Part shown: positions 43,320 to 52,474 of the stretch, piece after piece | How the letters are laid out: each line of letters opens with the position of its first letter | Position numbering within the stretch: the first letter of the stretch is position 1 | DNA from: Flavobacteriales bacterium UBA7690 | GTDB taxonomy: Bacteria > Bacteroidota > Bacteroidia > Flavobacteriales_F > PHOS-HE28 | Length of the DNA: 64,000 nucleotides | Reading direction: 5' to 3' | Assembly (NCBI GenBank): GCA_002482775.1 | Contig: DLGQ01000092.1 | Span: forward strand, 1 to 64,000 | Translations under genes and position numbers: made by a program | The notes under the pieces: generated by a model | The model's input: only the letters and a program-made list of their open reading frames with translations | What the model was told of the DNA's origin: nothing | The model's database searches: none

Positions 43320-45101
43320 TCACATCATCTTGAACCCCCCGATCTCCAGCATGTGCTCGTGCCCGTTGCTGCCATGCGCGCCCGGGGCCACGCTCTTGAA
43401 CTGCGTGCGGATCGCCGCCAGCCACTTCTTCGCGCGTTCGGTCAACAGGAAATCGTCGTTCATCATGCGGCCGCGCATCACCAGGATGCCCATGTCGGCG
43501 CCTTCGTAGAACCAATCGCCGGGGCGTGTGATGCGCAGGAAGAAGGCTTCGTTGTCCTTCTCCACGTAACGGCGGTGCGTGTCCATGCGCCAGAAATAGA
43601 TGCTGCCATCCTCGCGCATGCGCCAGATGCCGCTGCGGGGTGCTTCGGTCACGCGCTGGACATCGTCGGTTGTGTACTTGATCACCATCTGGCCCCAGGA
43701 GTCGATGTTCTCATCTTTTGCCCAGCGGCGGTTCAACGCATTCACGTTCAACTCGTACGGTTCGTTCATCCATTCCAGCGTGTGGAACAGGTGTAGCGGC
43801 GCATCGCTCAGCGCGAACACGGCGTGGTTGGTGATGGAACTCGCACCCGTTACGCGTGGGTTCAACTCACCGAGATAGATCTCACCGTTGTCCTTGTCGA
43901 TCAGGTAGTCCAGCTCGAAGTAGCCTTTGTAGCCTTCCTTCAGCAATTGGTCACCGAACTTCTTCGCGTAGCGGCGTGCCTTAGCGCGGATCGCCGGGGT
44001 GAAGGTGTCGGCGAAGATCTCGTTGCCGCACCAGCCGCCTTTGTAAGGCGTGAGTTCCTTGAATCCCACGAGCTCCGTCATCAACGGCGCCACGATTGTG
44101 CCATGCCGCGTCACACACGCTTCCATGGCCGCACCGCGACAGTTGATACGCTTCATGATCTTGCACTCCTTCTCGGCCTCGATCTCTTTCGCGTACTTGG
44201 CGTACTCGTCCTTCGTCTTGATGAAGAACGTGGTGTGGCCGCTATCGCCGTACGGCGTTTGCACCACCAGATCGTTGCCGAGTTTGCCTTTCGCTGCCAC
44301 TTGCATGAGGTGGTCGAAGTTCTTCACCGGGTGAAGCACGTACGGCACGCAGGGCACACCGGCTTTCTCGGCGACACGGTTGGTGTTCACCTTGTTGTCC
44401 AACCAGCTACGCAGTTTCGCGGGCGGGAATACCACCTCCAGTCCGGCTTTTTTCGCCAACGCTTCGGTCTTCTCATCGAACATCAAGAACAGTGCTTTGC
44501 CTGCGGACTTGCTGCTCATGCGCCGGCTCTCGATGAAGTCGCGCACCTCGCTGTGGGTGAGCAGGTAGTTGTTGATGTCCTCGATGCTCTGGAACTCCTC
44601 GTGCGGCTCCTCGGTCTTGGGGCTCATCAGGTTCGGATGCAGCCCATCGAAGCAATCGATGTAGGTGATGAACTTGAAGCCCTTGATCCACTCATCGGCC
44701 CCCAGCAGGTTGAAGTTGGTGGCGCTGATGAAGTAGAGCGGCACTTCGTTGCGGTGGAAGTACCGGCGTATGTCGCTGATGCCTTTGAGGGTGTTCACCG
44801 CGCGAACAGTTGGTTTACGCTTCGCCGCTGTCTTCAAGCCGGTGCGGGATGTTGATGGCTTCGTAGCGACCTTCCTGCTAGAGCGGGAAGAAGAACCCTT
44901 CTTTGCGATAGGCGTTGCCACTTTCGTTGCTGCTTTCTTCTTGGTGGCGCCCTTCTTCGCTGCACTGCGCGTGGTGGCGCTTTTTGCAGCTGGCTTCTTT
45001 GCGGCGACGGTCGCTTTCTTGCGCGATGAGGACGTCTTGGTCGCCTTCTTGCGGGCGGCGGGCTTCCCGCTCTTGCGGGTTCGTGAAGTCTTCTTGGCCA
45101 T
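43320..45101 (-). CDS. ATP-grasp ligase with histone-H1-like N-terminal tail
   Basis: 593 residues from the ATG at 45101. Residues 1-~95 are a Lys/Ala/Ser/Arg-rich tail (MAKKTSRTRKSGKPAARKKA and similar). A preATP-grasp-like domain follows (residues ~100-270), then the ATP-grasp fold: VQTPYGDSGHTTFFIK (glycine-rich loop region), KIMKRINCRG, YFELDYLID and LGELNPRVTGASS with the Mg-binding Glu/Asn and Arg. It most resembles biotin-carboxylase/carbamoyl-phosphate-synthetase-like ligases that join a carboxylate to an amine using ATP. The gene is 48 nt after the decarboxylase, clearly one operon. Confidence 0.85.
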   Translation of the reverse strand: MAKKTSRTRKSGKPAARKKATKTSSSRKKATVAAKKPAAKSATTRSAAKKGATKKKAATKVATPIAKKGSSSRSSRKVATKPSTSRTGLKTAAKRKPTVRAVNTLKGISDIRRYFHRNEVPLYFISATNFNLLGADEWIKGFKFITYIDCFDGLHPNLMSPKTEEPHEEFQSIEDINNYLLTHSEVRDFIESRRMSSKSAGKALFLMFDEKTEALAKKAGLEVVFPPAKLRSWLDNKVNTNRVAEKAGVPCVPYVLHPVKNFDHLMQVAAKGKLGNDLVVQTPYGDSGHTTFFIKTKDEYAKYAKEIEAEKECKIMKRINCRGAAMEACVTRHGTIVAPLMTELVGFKELTPYKGGWCGNEIFADTFTPAIRAKARRYAKKFGDQLLKEGYKGYFELDYLIDKDNGEIYLGELNPRVTGASSITNHAVFALSDAPLHLFHTLEWMNEPYELNVNALNRRWAKDENIDSWGQMVIKYTTDDVQRVTEAPRSGIWRMREDGSIYFWRMDTHRRYVEKDNEAFFLRITRPGDWFYEGADMGILVMRGRMMNDDFLLTERAKKWLAAIRTQFKSVAPGAHGSNGHEHMLEIGGFKMM

Positions 45102-45110
45102 GGGTGCGGG

Positions 45111-45117
45111 CAAGGTA
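45111..45117 (-). promoter_or_regulatory. -7 box TACCTTG of the ATP-grasp gene
   Basis: Ends 10 nt before the ATG at 45101, in the 48-nt gap after the decarboxylase gene. Confidence 0.35.
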
Positions 45118-45149
45118 AGTTGTTGATGCGTCGGTACGAACGTGATCGG

Positions 45150-47936
45150 TCAGCGGCGCTTCGGCTTGCTGGAGGTCTTGGTGGTCGATGCCTTCTTTTT
45201 CACTGCGGTCTTTGGCGCGGCTGGTGCTGAGGGAATGGCCGGACGCATACCACCCATGGCGGTCACAGTGCGCTGCCGTCCCAATGCCGCATCAGTGAAG
45301 ACGCGCAAGCCAAGCTCCGGTCGGTAGCCGTGGATCTCTTTCACATCGATGGCGATGAGGAAGTCGATGATCTGGTGGTTGATCACCTGCCCCGGGACCA
45401 GCACCGGGAAGCCCGGCGGATACGGGATCACGAAACTCGCCGACACCAGTTCTTGCCCGGCCGCCATCTCGCGCAAGGCGACATCCAACGGCACGTTGCG
45501 GCAGCGACGTTCATCGTACGCCAGGAAGTAGGCGGTGCGTAGATCACCGCCAGGCACTCCTGGTTGGCCTTGGAAACTGCGATGGAAGCTGGTGAAATCC
45601 GGCAGTGGCGTTTCCTCACCGCGTAGTTCGCGCAGCAACCCGAGGTGCGCTTGTTTGTCCACCATTTCGAAACCGGCGTTGCGCTGTTCCAGCTCGTCTG
45701 CGATGTTCAGCAAGACTTTGGTGAGGTAGGCCAGCGATCCGCGCGTGGTGCCGATGTTGGTCATGAAAAGCACCGAGTTCCGCGAGGTCTTGTTCACTTG
45801 GATCTGGTGCTTGTCCATCAAGAATTTGTTCTTGAAGGTGTCGCCGTCGATCCCCGTTTTCCCGGTGAACAGGTTGATCTTCGTGGGGTCCACCGCGAAC
45901 TCGTCTTCCGCCCAGGCCTTCTCGATCGCGTTCCACCCGTGATCGCGCCGGTAGTAGGTGTCCAATCCGCTCTGGCGGTGTTCGCGCGGCACCAGATCGT
46001 TGATGGTGATGATGTCGAACCACTTCTGCAAACGCGGGTTCTCGCGGATCGTGCGCCGCAAGAGCAGCCCGAGCTCGATCGCTTTTTCCACCAGCTCGTA
46101 GCCTTCGAACTCCACCTGCCGACGACCCACATCCATGCTCGCCAGGATCTGGTAGTTGGCGCTGGTGCTGGTGTGCGTCATGTATGCTTCGTGGAAGCTC
46201 GCCTCGGACTTGCGCTCGAAATCCTCGTCCCAGATGTGGATCATGCTGCCCTGCCGGAAGGAGGTCAGCGTTTTGTGCGTGCTCTGTGTCGCATACACAC
46301 GGATGCGGACTTTCTCGGGATCGGGCAGGCGTGGCACTTCGCCGGTCTTCAAGCTCTTGATGTGCGCCGCGTACTCCGCGCGATAGGCGGGTGTGCGGTA
46401 CTTGCGTGCGAGCTTCTGAGCGACGTGCATCGCGGTGCGTTGGCGAAGTACGTAGCTGAAGCGCCCGAATGCCCACCATGCTTCATCCCACAGGAACACG
46501 ATGTCAGGCTTGATCGCCAACACCTCTTCCATCACGCGCTCCACGTTGTACACCACACCGTCGAAGGTGCAGTTGGTGAGCAAGAGCATCTTCACCTTTT
46601 CCAGTCTGCCGCCGCGTTTCAACAAGTGCAGCTGTTCCTTGATGTGGCTCAGCGGAACCGCGCCGTACATGCTGTATTTCGGCAGGGGATAGCTATGCAG
46701 ATACACCGGGTATGCACCGCTCAGCACCATGCCGTAGTGGTGGCTCTTGTGGCAATCGCGATCGATGAGCACGATGTCGCCGGGCTCCACCAAGGCCTGC
46801 ACCACGATCTTGTTGGTGGTGCTGGTGCCGTTGGTGGCGAAGAAGGTGTGCTTGCTGCCGAACGCACGTGAAGCCAGTTGTTGTGCGGTCTTCAGCGGAC
46901 CGGTCGGTTGTAGCAACGAGTCCAGACCACCAGTCGTTGCACTGGTTTCCGCGAGGAAGAGGTTGCGGCCGTAGAACTCACCGAAGTCCGGGATCCAGCG
47001 GCTCTTGAATACGCTGTTGCCACGGCTGATCGGCATGGCATGGAATACGCCCATGGGCCGCTTGCTGTATTCCTTCAGCGCGGTGAAGAACGGTGTCTGG
47101 TACTTGTCCTGGATGCCACGCAGGATGGTGAGGTGCAGTTCCGCCAGGTCTTCCGTGCGGTAGAAAATGCGACGGAACGTGGCGAGCGTCACTTCATCCA
47201 ACTGGTCCACCGGCGTGTCCGTAGCGAAGTAGCGGTCCACCTCCGGACGGAACCACTTGCACATGCGCCCAAGGAAGGTGCCCATGTTCGCGCGCCCAGT
47301 GGAATCGGGCTTCAAGGCGTCGATGGCCCGGGTGAATTCCTTGAGCACGCCCTTGTGGTTGCTGCTGGCATAAGCCACCCCGAAACGCACGACCACCGCT
47401 TGGATGTTGTGGTTGAAGAGCAACGCGATCAACGCATCCTGTACGGTGCGCACCACCACCGTGTCGTAGATGAAGGGATCGCTCTTGTCGCGGCACTTCT
47501 GCAGTTTGCGTTTCAGCGCAGCTTCTTCGGCATCGTCCAGGTCGTCCACGAAGAGCACCTCGAAGTAGTTGGCGTGCGGCTTGTCTTCATCGGCCTCCAG
47601 CAGTTCATTGCGGCCTGCGAGCGGATCGGCCAACACGGCGGGGTCGCTTCGGAAGGCGCCACTGCTGAGCGTGCGCACCACGTGGTTCACCGCCAGCACC
47701 AAGCCGTGATGCTCTTTGCTGCGCAGCATGTCCTGCAAGCGCCGCACCGTCTCGCGCCCGGGGAACGCCCAATAGAGTTCGATGCTCAGGAGGTCCTTCA
47801 ACAGTGCGGCCACCTCTTGCGGCTCGGCGCGCCCTTCGTCGAGGTCCATCGTGGCCAGCTTCAACTGGTCCCACGTGTGGGAACGCAGGCGCGCGGCGTT
47901 GTAATGCTTGCGGAGGGCGGTGCTGGTATCAGGCAT
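45150..47936 (-). CDS. Orn/Lys/Arg decarboxylase-family PLP enzyme, long form
   Basis: 928 residues from the ATG at 47936; E. coli homologues are ~715-760. A receiver-like N-terminal domain extended to ~330 residues precedes the PLP fold: FATNGTSTTNKIV, DRDCHKSHHYG, LTNCTFDGVVYN, FLWDEAWWAFGRF, and QSTHKTLTSFRQG with the PLP lysine K555. A C-terminal domain follows. The last ~28 residues are a basic Lys/Ala/Ser tail. It decarboxylates a basic amino acid (ornithine, lysine or arginine) to a diamine or agmatine. Which one cannot be read from motifs. First gene of the decarboxylase / ATP-grasp / C45 / ALDH group. Confidence 0.88.
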   Translation of the reverse strand: MPDTSTALRKHYNAARLRSHTWDQLKLATMDLDEGRAEPQEVAALLKDLLSIELYWAFPGRETVRRLQDMLRSKEHHGLVLAVNHVVRTLSSGAFRSDPAVLADPLAGRNELLEADEDKPHANYFEVLFVDDLDDAEEAALKRKLQKCRDKSDPFIYDTVVVRTVQDALIALLFNHNIQAVVVRFGVAYASSNHKGVLKEFTRAIDALKPDSTGRANMGTFLGRMCKWFRPEVDRYFATDTPVDQLDEVTLATFRRIFYRTEDLAELHLTILRGIQDKYQTPFFTALKEYSKRPMGVFHAMPISRGNSVFKSRWIPDFGEFYGRNLFLAETSATTGGLDSLLQPTGPLKTAQQLASRAFGSKHTFFATNGTSTTNKIVVQALVEPGDIVLIDRDCHKSHHYGMVLSGAYPVYLHSYPLPKYSMYGAVPLSHIKEQLHLLKRGGRLEKVKMLLLTNCTFDGVVYNVERVMEEVLAIKPDIVFLWDEAWWAFGRFSYVLRQRTAMHVAQKLARKYRTPAYRAEYAAHIKSLKTGEVPRLPDPEKVRIRVYATQSTHKTLTSFRQGSMIHIWDEDFERKSEASFHEAYMTHTSTSANYQILASMDVGRRQVEFEGYELVEKAIELGLLLRRTIRENPRLQKWFDIITINDLVPREHRQSGLDTYYRRDHGWNAIEKAWAEDEFAVDPTKINLFTGKTGIDGDTFKNKFLMDKHQIQVNKTSRNSVLFMTNIGTTRGSLAYLTKVLLNIADELEQRNAGFEMVDKQAHLGLLRELRGEETPLPDFTSFHRSFQGQPGVPGGDLRTAYFLAYDERRCRNVPLDVALREMAAGQELVSASFVIPYPPGFPVLVPGQVINHQIIDFLIAIDVKEIHGYRPELGLRVFTDAALGRQRTVTAMGGMRPAIPSAPAAPKTAVKKKASTTKTSSKPKRR

Positions 47937-47957
47937 GCAAAGGGGGTAAGCCGAAGG

Positions 47958-47965
47958 GAAAGATA
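47958..47965 (-). promoter_or_regulatory. -7 box TATCTTTC of the decarboxylase
   Basis: One mismatch to TAnnTTTG, ending 22 nt before the ATG. Confidence 0.4.
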
Positions 47966-48296
47966 GGGGGCCGTTCGCATGTGCTGTGGATGTACTCTCC
48001 AGGAGGAGAGTGGCGCGGTACTTCCACGATGCTGATAGCGACTTCGGTCCATTTGCGGGGTCGGCACCTGGATACGGCTGTTCCGCCCTAGGCCGCGCGC
48101 GTCCCGGATGGCGGCCGACCATGCGACGAATTCTGTACTCTGGAAGGGCGAGAATGATGCAACAGGCCAAGTAAATGACCATCCGGACTGTTCATTCGCC
48201 GATCCGGAAGGAACGAAGAGGGGCATTCGCCAAAGGTTCCGGCTGGACGACCGGGATGGCTGAAGAGGTGCGACCGCGGGATCCGGCCGAACGCAT
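47966..48296. other. Gene-free upstream region of the decarboxylase
   Basis: About 330 bp between the decarboxylase promoter box and the hairpin after the zinc-ribbon gene. Frames here are short and lack codon structure. I see nothing further; it may hold regulatory sites for the amine pathway. Confidence 0.4.
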
Positions 48297-48337
48297 GAAC
48301 GCCACCGTATGATGACCAACATCACACGGTGGCGTTC
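48297..48337. terminator. Hairpin after the zinc-ribbon membrane protein
   Basis: A perfect 12-bp stem (GAACGCCACCGT / ACGGTGGCGTTC), continuing after one mismatch as TGATG/CATCA around a small loop, 16 nt after the stop. Its length and position make it a strong terminator candidate despite no T-run. Confidence 0.6.
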
Positions 48338-48352
48338 GTATCGGAGTAGAGC

Positions 48353-50098
48353 CTATGCGCGGCGGCCCAGAACGAATGCCGCGATCGTGGCAAGTAGCGA
48401 AATGTAGAATCCCCAACCCACGGAGATCATGTCTTGTGCCATGCGGGCAGCTTTCGACATGGAATCTCCGAACATGCCCATGCCGCCGGTGTCCGGTATT
48501 GAGGGATGCGAGATCTGGTAGAGGCCTATCCCCGCGTACACGACGAGCGCTAAGGACGCGATCATGAACTGCTTCTTGTACTTGGCGATGGCCGGAACAT
48601 GATCCGCGGCCAAGAAGCCGATGAGCGCGATGGGAAAGATCAACAGCAGGCCCGATACCAAGATGGTCCCGCCGCCGCTTCCCATGAGCGTCATCATGGA
48701 AGATATGTTGTCCGATCCGGCGGCGAGGGTGAACATGTTGGCGCTCTGGCCCATCCCCATCATGTCCACCTTGAGCCAAGGAAGCAGGCAACCCAACAGC
48801 GCAACGGCGGCCGCTATGTTCGCTTTGTTCCCCGTGAATTTTGACGCGTCGAACTTGGGGAGTGAACCGGTGTCGATGGAAAGGCCCTTGTTCGCCAAGG
48901 CAACCCCGCACTTGGTACACATGACCTGGTTCTCCACCGTGGCGTTGCCGCACGAAGGACAGAAGTTCTTCGCCTTCCGCGGATCCATACCGCATTTCGG
49001 ACAGCCGATGGCCTTTTCATTCACTTCGTTAGAACAGTTCCTGCAGTACATGGTGTTGCGTTTTGGTTGGTTCTGAAGAGGGCGTGGAAGAGGTTCGGCT
49101 GAAGGGCGCTCAACGGGCGATGTGTTCGCTGTCGGTGCTGGCGTGGGCGTGATGGTCTGCGGCGCGGACACTAGGGGGGCAGGAGCCACAGGTGCGGCTA
49201 CGTGCTGGTGGGGCTCTGGATCTTGAGCAGCAAGTACAGGTGCGTTCAGTACGGGACCGCTGGGTGGAGCAGCTGGTATCGGAGTGGTGGGTGCGATCGG
49301 CTCTACCGTGCTTGTGATCGCAGGTGGGCCGGTGCGCTCTTCTGCAGCGGGTACACGGTGTTCTTCCGGAAGAGACTCCCGTTGAGGTGATACCGGTATT
49401 CGCGGTTCCGCTGCAAGAACAGCCTGCGGACGGCTCATGTTGGCTGAGGGCGCGGGTCGCACGTGCTCTTCCGGTAGCGCAGATGCGGACTTGCCGAAGG
49501 GCGCTCTCCCATCAGGGAGCGAGGCTGTTCGTGGACCCGTTCCCGCGCGAATGCCAACGACGCGAACCACTGTCGTTACCAGCGCAATTCCGAAAGCGAT
49601 GAGCGACCCCCACGCCCCGATACCGATCGCAACCACTGGGGCGGTAGCCTTCAACAAGACAAGTAGTGCTACAATACCGCATGCTGCCGGTATGACTAAA
49701 AGGATCGTTCGTGCGGCTGGGATAAGGAGGAATGCGACGATCCCGACCACACCGCATATCAATGCCGCCAGTGCCCAAGGGTCGAAGCCACTGCGCTTTT
49801 GTTCTTGGATAGGCGGGGTGGTGGTTGCCTGTTGTTTCTGCTGCGCGATCATTTGACGTGCTTGTGCAGCGATATCGCCGGACGTTACCAGTGCTTCGGG
49901 TTCTTTGACCGTGTTCGGCGCCACTTCCGTTGCATGCGCCTTGGACGCAGTGCTGTTCGTGTTGCCCAACACCAGGTCGAAGCCGGTCACAGCCTCCCCC
50001 TGCGGTTGGTCTATACGGAGTTCGAAGAAGGGAAGTAGGAAACAGATGACCGCGGCAACGAATGCGATCGGGATGGAAACGCGAGCGATACCGTTCAT
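48353..50098 (-). CDS. Membrane protein with double zinc ribbon
   Basis: 581 residues from the ATG at 50098. Residues 1-~180 contain about four or five membrane segments. A long Pro/Ala-rich linker (~190-345) follows. Then two zinc ribbons, CRNC...CPKC and CPSC...CTKC, and three or four more membrane segments. The sequence MYCRNCSNEVNEKAIGCPKC (from position 49051) looks like the start of stand-alone zinc-ribbon membrane proteins, so this may be a fusion of two genes or an internal start may be used (232 residues). Function unknown; zinc ribbons here probably face the cytoplasm. Confidence 0.72.
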   Translation of the reverse strand: MNGIARVSIPIAFVAAVICFLLPFFELRIDQPQGEAVTGFDLVLGNTNSTASKAHATEVAPNTVKEPEALVTSGDIAAQARQMIAQQKQQATTTPPIQEQKRSGFDPWALAALICGVVGIVAFLLIPAARTILLVIPAACGIVALLVLLKATAPVVAIGIGAWGSLIAFGIALVTTVVRVVGIRAGTGPRTASLPDGRAPFGKSASALPEEHVRPAPSANMSRPQAVLAAEPRIPVSPQRESLPEEHRVPAAEERTGPPAITSTVEPIAPTTPIPAAPPSGPVLNAPVLAAQDPEPHQHVAAPVAPAPLVSAPQTITPTPAPTANTSPVERPSAEPLPRPLQNQPKRNTMYCRNCSNEVNEKAIGCPKCGMDPRKAKNFCPSCGNATVENQVMCTKCGVALANKGLSIDTGSLPKFDASKFTGNKANIAAAVALLGCLLPWLKVDMMGMGQSANMFTLAAGSDNISSMMTLMGSGGGTILVSGLLLIFPIALIGFLAADHVPAIAKYKKQFMIASLALVVYAGIGLYQISHPSIPDTGGMGMFGDSMSKAARMAQDMISVGWGFYISLLATIAAFVLGRRA

Positions 50099-50737
50099 GG
50101 GAGAGTTCGAAATTGACCGACGGAATACTAAAGATGGAAATAGTTCTTGGAAATGCAATATTTCAGATCCGATCGCAACTCGATCCCTGTGCCATCGATC
50201 GCGTTCGATCACGCGATCGCCACACGGAATGGCCCCAGCCCTCAAGTCGTGCATATGGCCGCTCCGGACGGCGCGGACCCGTGTTGATGTTAGCGCGCAA
50301 GGGTGACGCGGCTGCGTTCGTACTCCTGAGGATCCGGTTATTGGCCGCTGAAGGAAGGCGCTGCAGCGTAGGGTCAAGGAACGCCGCAATGCCGCTCGGA
50401 GGCACGTAGTGGACCGCTTCGTTCCACACGATGGCACACCTGTTGGAATGATGACTTTCCGAGCGGATCGATCCAAAGCCTTATCCGATCGAGAACGTGC
50501 GCGTAAAGGTCAGGCTCTCGAATTCCCACTGAACAGGAGGCCGACGGTCGAGGTGATCACCGACTCTGCCTTTCAACCAAGTATTGATCAATGAACAGGA
50601 CGTACGACATCCTACTTCATTCGTGCTGGGCACTCCTATGTATGGAGTGCTCGTCCACGGGATGAGAAGGACCGATCGAACACCTTAACCGTAGCCGGTA
50701 TCCTGTTTCAGAGATGGCAGGCTAAAGAGCTGAACGA
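50099..50737. other. 640-bp gene-free region with hairpins
   Basis: No frame with coding character. It contains GATCGCGT/ACGCGATC (50197-50218, perfect 8-bp stem, 100 nt upstream of the zinc-ribbon gene) and GCACTCC/GGAGTGC (50630-50650), about 90 nt after the stop of the CsgG-like gene. GATC tetranucleotides are frequent around 50160-50230. A regulatory or small-RNA role is possible but not shown. Confidence 0.45.
50630..50650. terminator. Hairpin downstream of the CsgG-like gene
   Basis: 7-bp perfect stem with a 7-nt loop TATGTAT, in the right direction to end the minus-strand transcript of the gene ending at 50738. Confidence 0.4.
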
Positions 50738-51952
50738 TCACAAACGCACATCCTCCTTGCTGATGAACCCTTGCTTTCCGCCGATCAACTTGATCAGGAT
50801 CCATTCTCCTTGGACCTCCAATATGTCGAAAGGTGTTTTTCCGGGCACCTTGCTTACCACATCAGCGGCGGCGTTGGGTTGTGCGCGTACGTCGTAACGG
50901 TCCGCCTTGGTGCCACGCGTTTCCAATTGTTTGGCGGGAACTCCCATGGCGGTGGCATCGAAGGACACTTTTCCCGGCGTTACACCAAGACTGGCCAACA
51001 CGGGCAACTCAGCGATCCGTTCGTTCACGAAGGTCATGTACTTCGCATAGCGGTCCTTGTCGATCTCCGAGGCCATGCTCCAGTTCTCCTTGGCTCGCTC
51101 ATAGTCTCCATGACCGGCCAGGATCGTGGCCATGTTGTGCGCGGCCTCGGCACAATAGGCGTCCTCCACGTGAATGCTATTATAGAGCGCATAGGCACCG
51201 CTATAGTCTCCTTTTTCCATCAGGTCCATGGCACGTTTGGAGCGTTCGGTGAATTCCTTCACCTTGATCTTCTGGGCCTCCAACAAGAACTGGTCGTAGT
51301 AGGGCGTGATCGAATTGGAGAGCTGGAGCGCGGCATGCCGGAACGCAGGGTCGCTCAACGACTCCACACCCACGAGGGTCTCCGTGCGTTTGGCGCTATG
51401 CTCGCGTGATACTTCCGTGGACTGCACGGTGAGCACTTCCCCGGTATGTACGCTGATCACCTTCATGGTCACCTTGGCCTTGACCCAACGTGTGTGCGTT
51501 TCACCTTCGCTGTAGTAGCCTTCTTCGCGGTCGGTCGTGCCCATGATCATCGCGTCGATCCCCAGTACCTTTCCCAATTGCGCCGCCTGCGCCTCATCAA
51601 CGATCCCGCTGTTGCTCAGGCGTTGCTCCGCCAGCACGCGCTCAAGTTGTCCGCGCTCTGCAATGGAGAAGATGTTGGTGCGCGTATCCGGTTGATACGT
51701 CTCCCGAGTGCGCGTGATGAGTTCCCCGAGAAGATTCTTATTCGTGTAGACCAGACCGCGTTTCGGATCCATCAGTTGCTGCGTCAGCATGTCCGTGAAG
51801 ATGCGGCCTTGTTTTCCGGAAAAGTCCAGCACCGCCACTTTCTGCACTCCCGGCAGTGGGGCGGTGGGGGTGCGCAAAAGACTGTAGAGGTCCTGAGCCG
51901 GGACGGCAATGCTACAGGTAAGTGCAAGGGCGAGTAGAAGTGTCGTTCTCAT
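50738..51952 (-). CDS. Exported CsgG-like protein with TPR and SH3-like regions
   Basis: 404 residues from the ATG at 51952, with a signal peptide (LLLALALTCSIAVPAQ). The mature N-terminal half (VAVLDFSGKQGRIF, SIAERGQLERVLAEQRL, LGKVLGIDAMIMGT) matches the CsgG/curli-assembly-related fold that often forms outer-membrane-associated periplasmic parts. A TPR-like region follows (MEKGDYSGAYALYNSI, AAHNMATILAGHGDYERAKEN). The C-terminal ~65 residues resemble an SH3-type domain (VRAQPNAAADVV ... GEWILIKL). No lipobox is seen, unlike true CsgG. Likely periplasmic; partners unknown. Confidence 0.8.
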   Translation of the reverse strand: MRTTLLLALALTCSIAVPAQDLYSLLRTPTAPLPGVQKVAVLDFSGKQGRIFTDMLTQQLMDPKRGLVYTNKNLLGELITRTRETYQPDTRTNIFSIAERGQLERVLAEQRLSNSGIVDEAQAAQLGKVLGIDAMIMGTTDREEGYYSEGETHTRWVKAKVTMKVISVHTGEVLTVQSTEVSREHSAKRTETLVGVESLSDPAFRHAALQLSNSITPYYDQFLLEAQKIKVKEFTERSKRAMDLMEKGDYSGAYALYNSIHVEDAYCAEAAHNMATILAGHGDYERAKENWSMASEIDKDRYAKYMTFVNERIAELPVLASLGVTPGKVSFDATAMGVPAKQLETRGTKADRYDVRAQPNAAADVVSKVPGKTPFDILEVQGEWILIKLIGGKQGFISKEDVRL

Positions 51953-51984
51953 GGTCCAGGAGGGTTCTAGTGGATCGGACGCGG

Positions 51985-51992
51985 GAAAAATA
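51985..51992 (-). promoter_or_regulatory. -7 box TATTTTTC of the CsgG-like gene
   Basis: One mismatch to TAnnTTTG, 33 nt upstream of the start. Confidence 0.35.
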
Positions 51993-52474
51993 GCACTTAC
52001 ATGCTTTTCCGAATACATATGGAAATGGGATGGACGAAAACCCCGAAGACCCCCTGAAGGAGATCTTCGAGCGAGTTTGCTTCCTTCTGGGCAACCGACC
52101 GTCTCCAGCAAGGAAATGGACATCGACCTCTATCGGTGCCGTTGGTGTGTGGCCAACCGTGGCTCCATTTCAAGTGTTGGAACGTTCCGGTCGACGACGG
52201 GCTATCACAGGACTGGCCTGGTACCGATCGACCGACAGCAGAGCCAGCTATCTATAAAGCGGGGTTGGTCAGCATGCTGCGCCCACGGTGACCCTGCTCA
52301 GCGGAACCAGCCGGATCAAGTGTGACCTCAGCACAATGAACACCTTGGTGGTCCGAGGATGAACGTGCTTACGCCCGGACCGAGCGAGCGGAGTAGTTGG
52401 CCAGGAAAGCCGTGGATCCTCCCGGCTCCTGTTCCCGTTGCTGCAGCCTCTGGTATTGGACCGGACGGAAGCCG
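51993..52474. other. 480-bp region without a recognisable gene
   Basis: Lies between the CsgG-like promoter box and the end of the VOC gene. Short frames only; no convincing hairpin, tRNA or riboswitch. A decayed gene is possible but cannot be shown. Confidence 0.4.

Noticed and set aside
45645..46871. 408-codon frame opposite the decarboxylase
   Set aside because: Antisense shadow of conserved PLP-enzyme motifs.
50163..50594. Small frames in the 640-bp gap
   Set aside because: Two overlapping short frames on opposite strands without codon bias, signal or homology.
51993..52474. Possible riboswitch or tRNA in the gene-poor region
   Set aside because: I could not form a cloverleaf or match the TPP or other common riboswitch cores.
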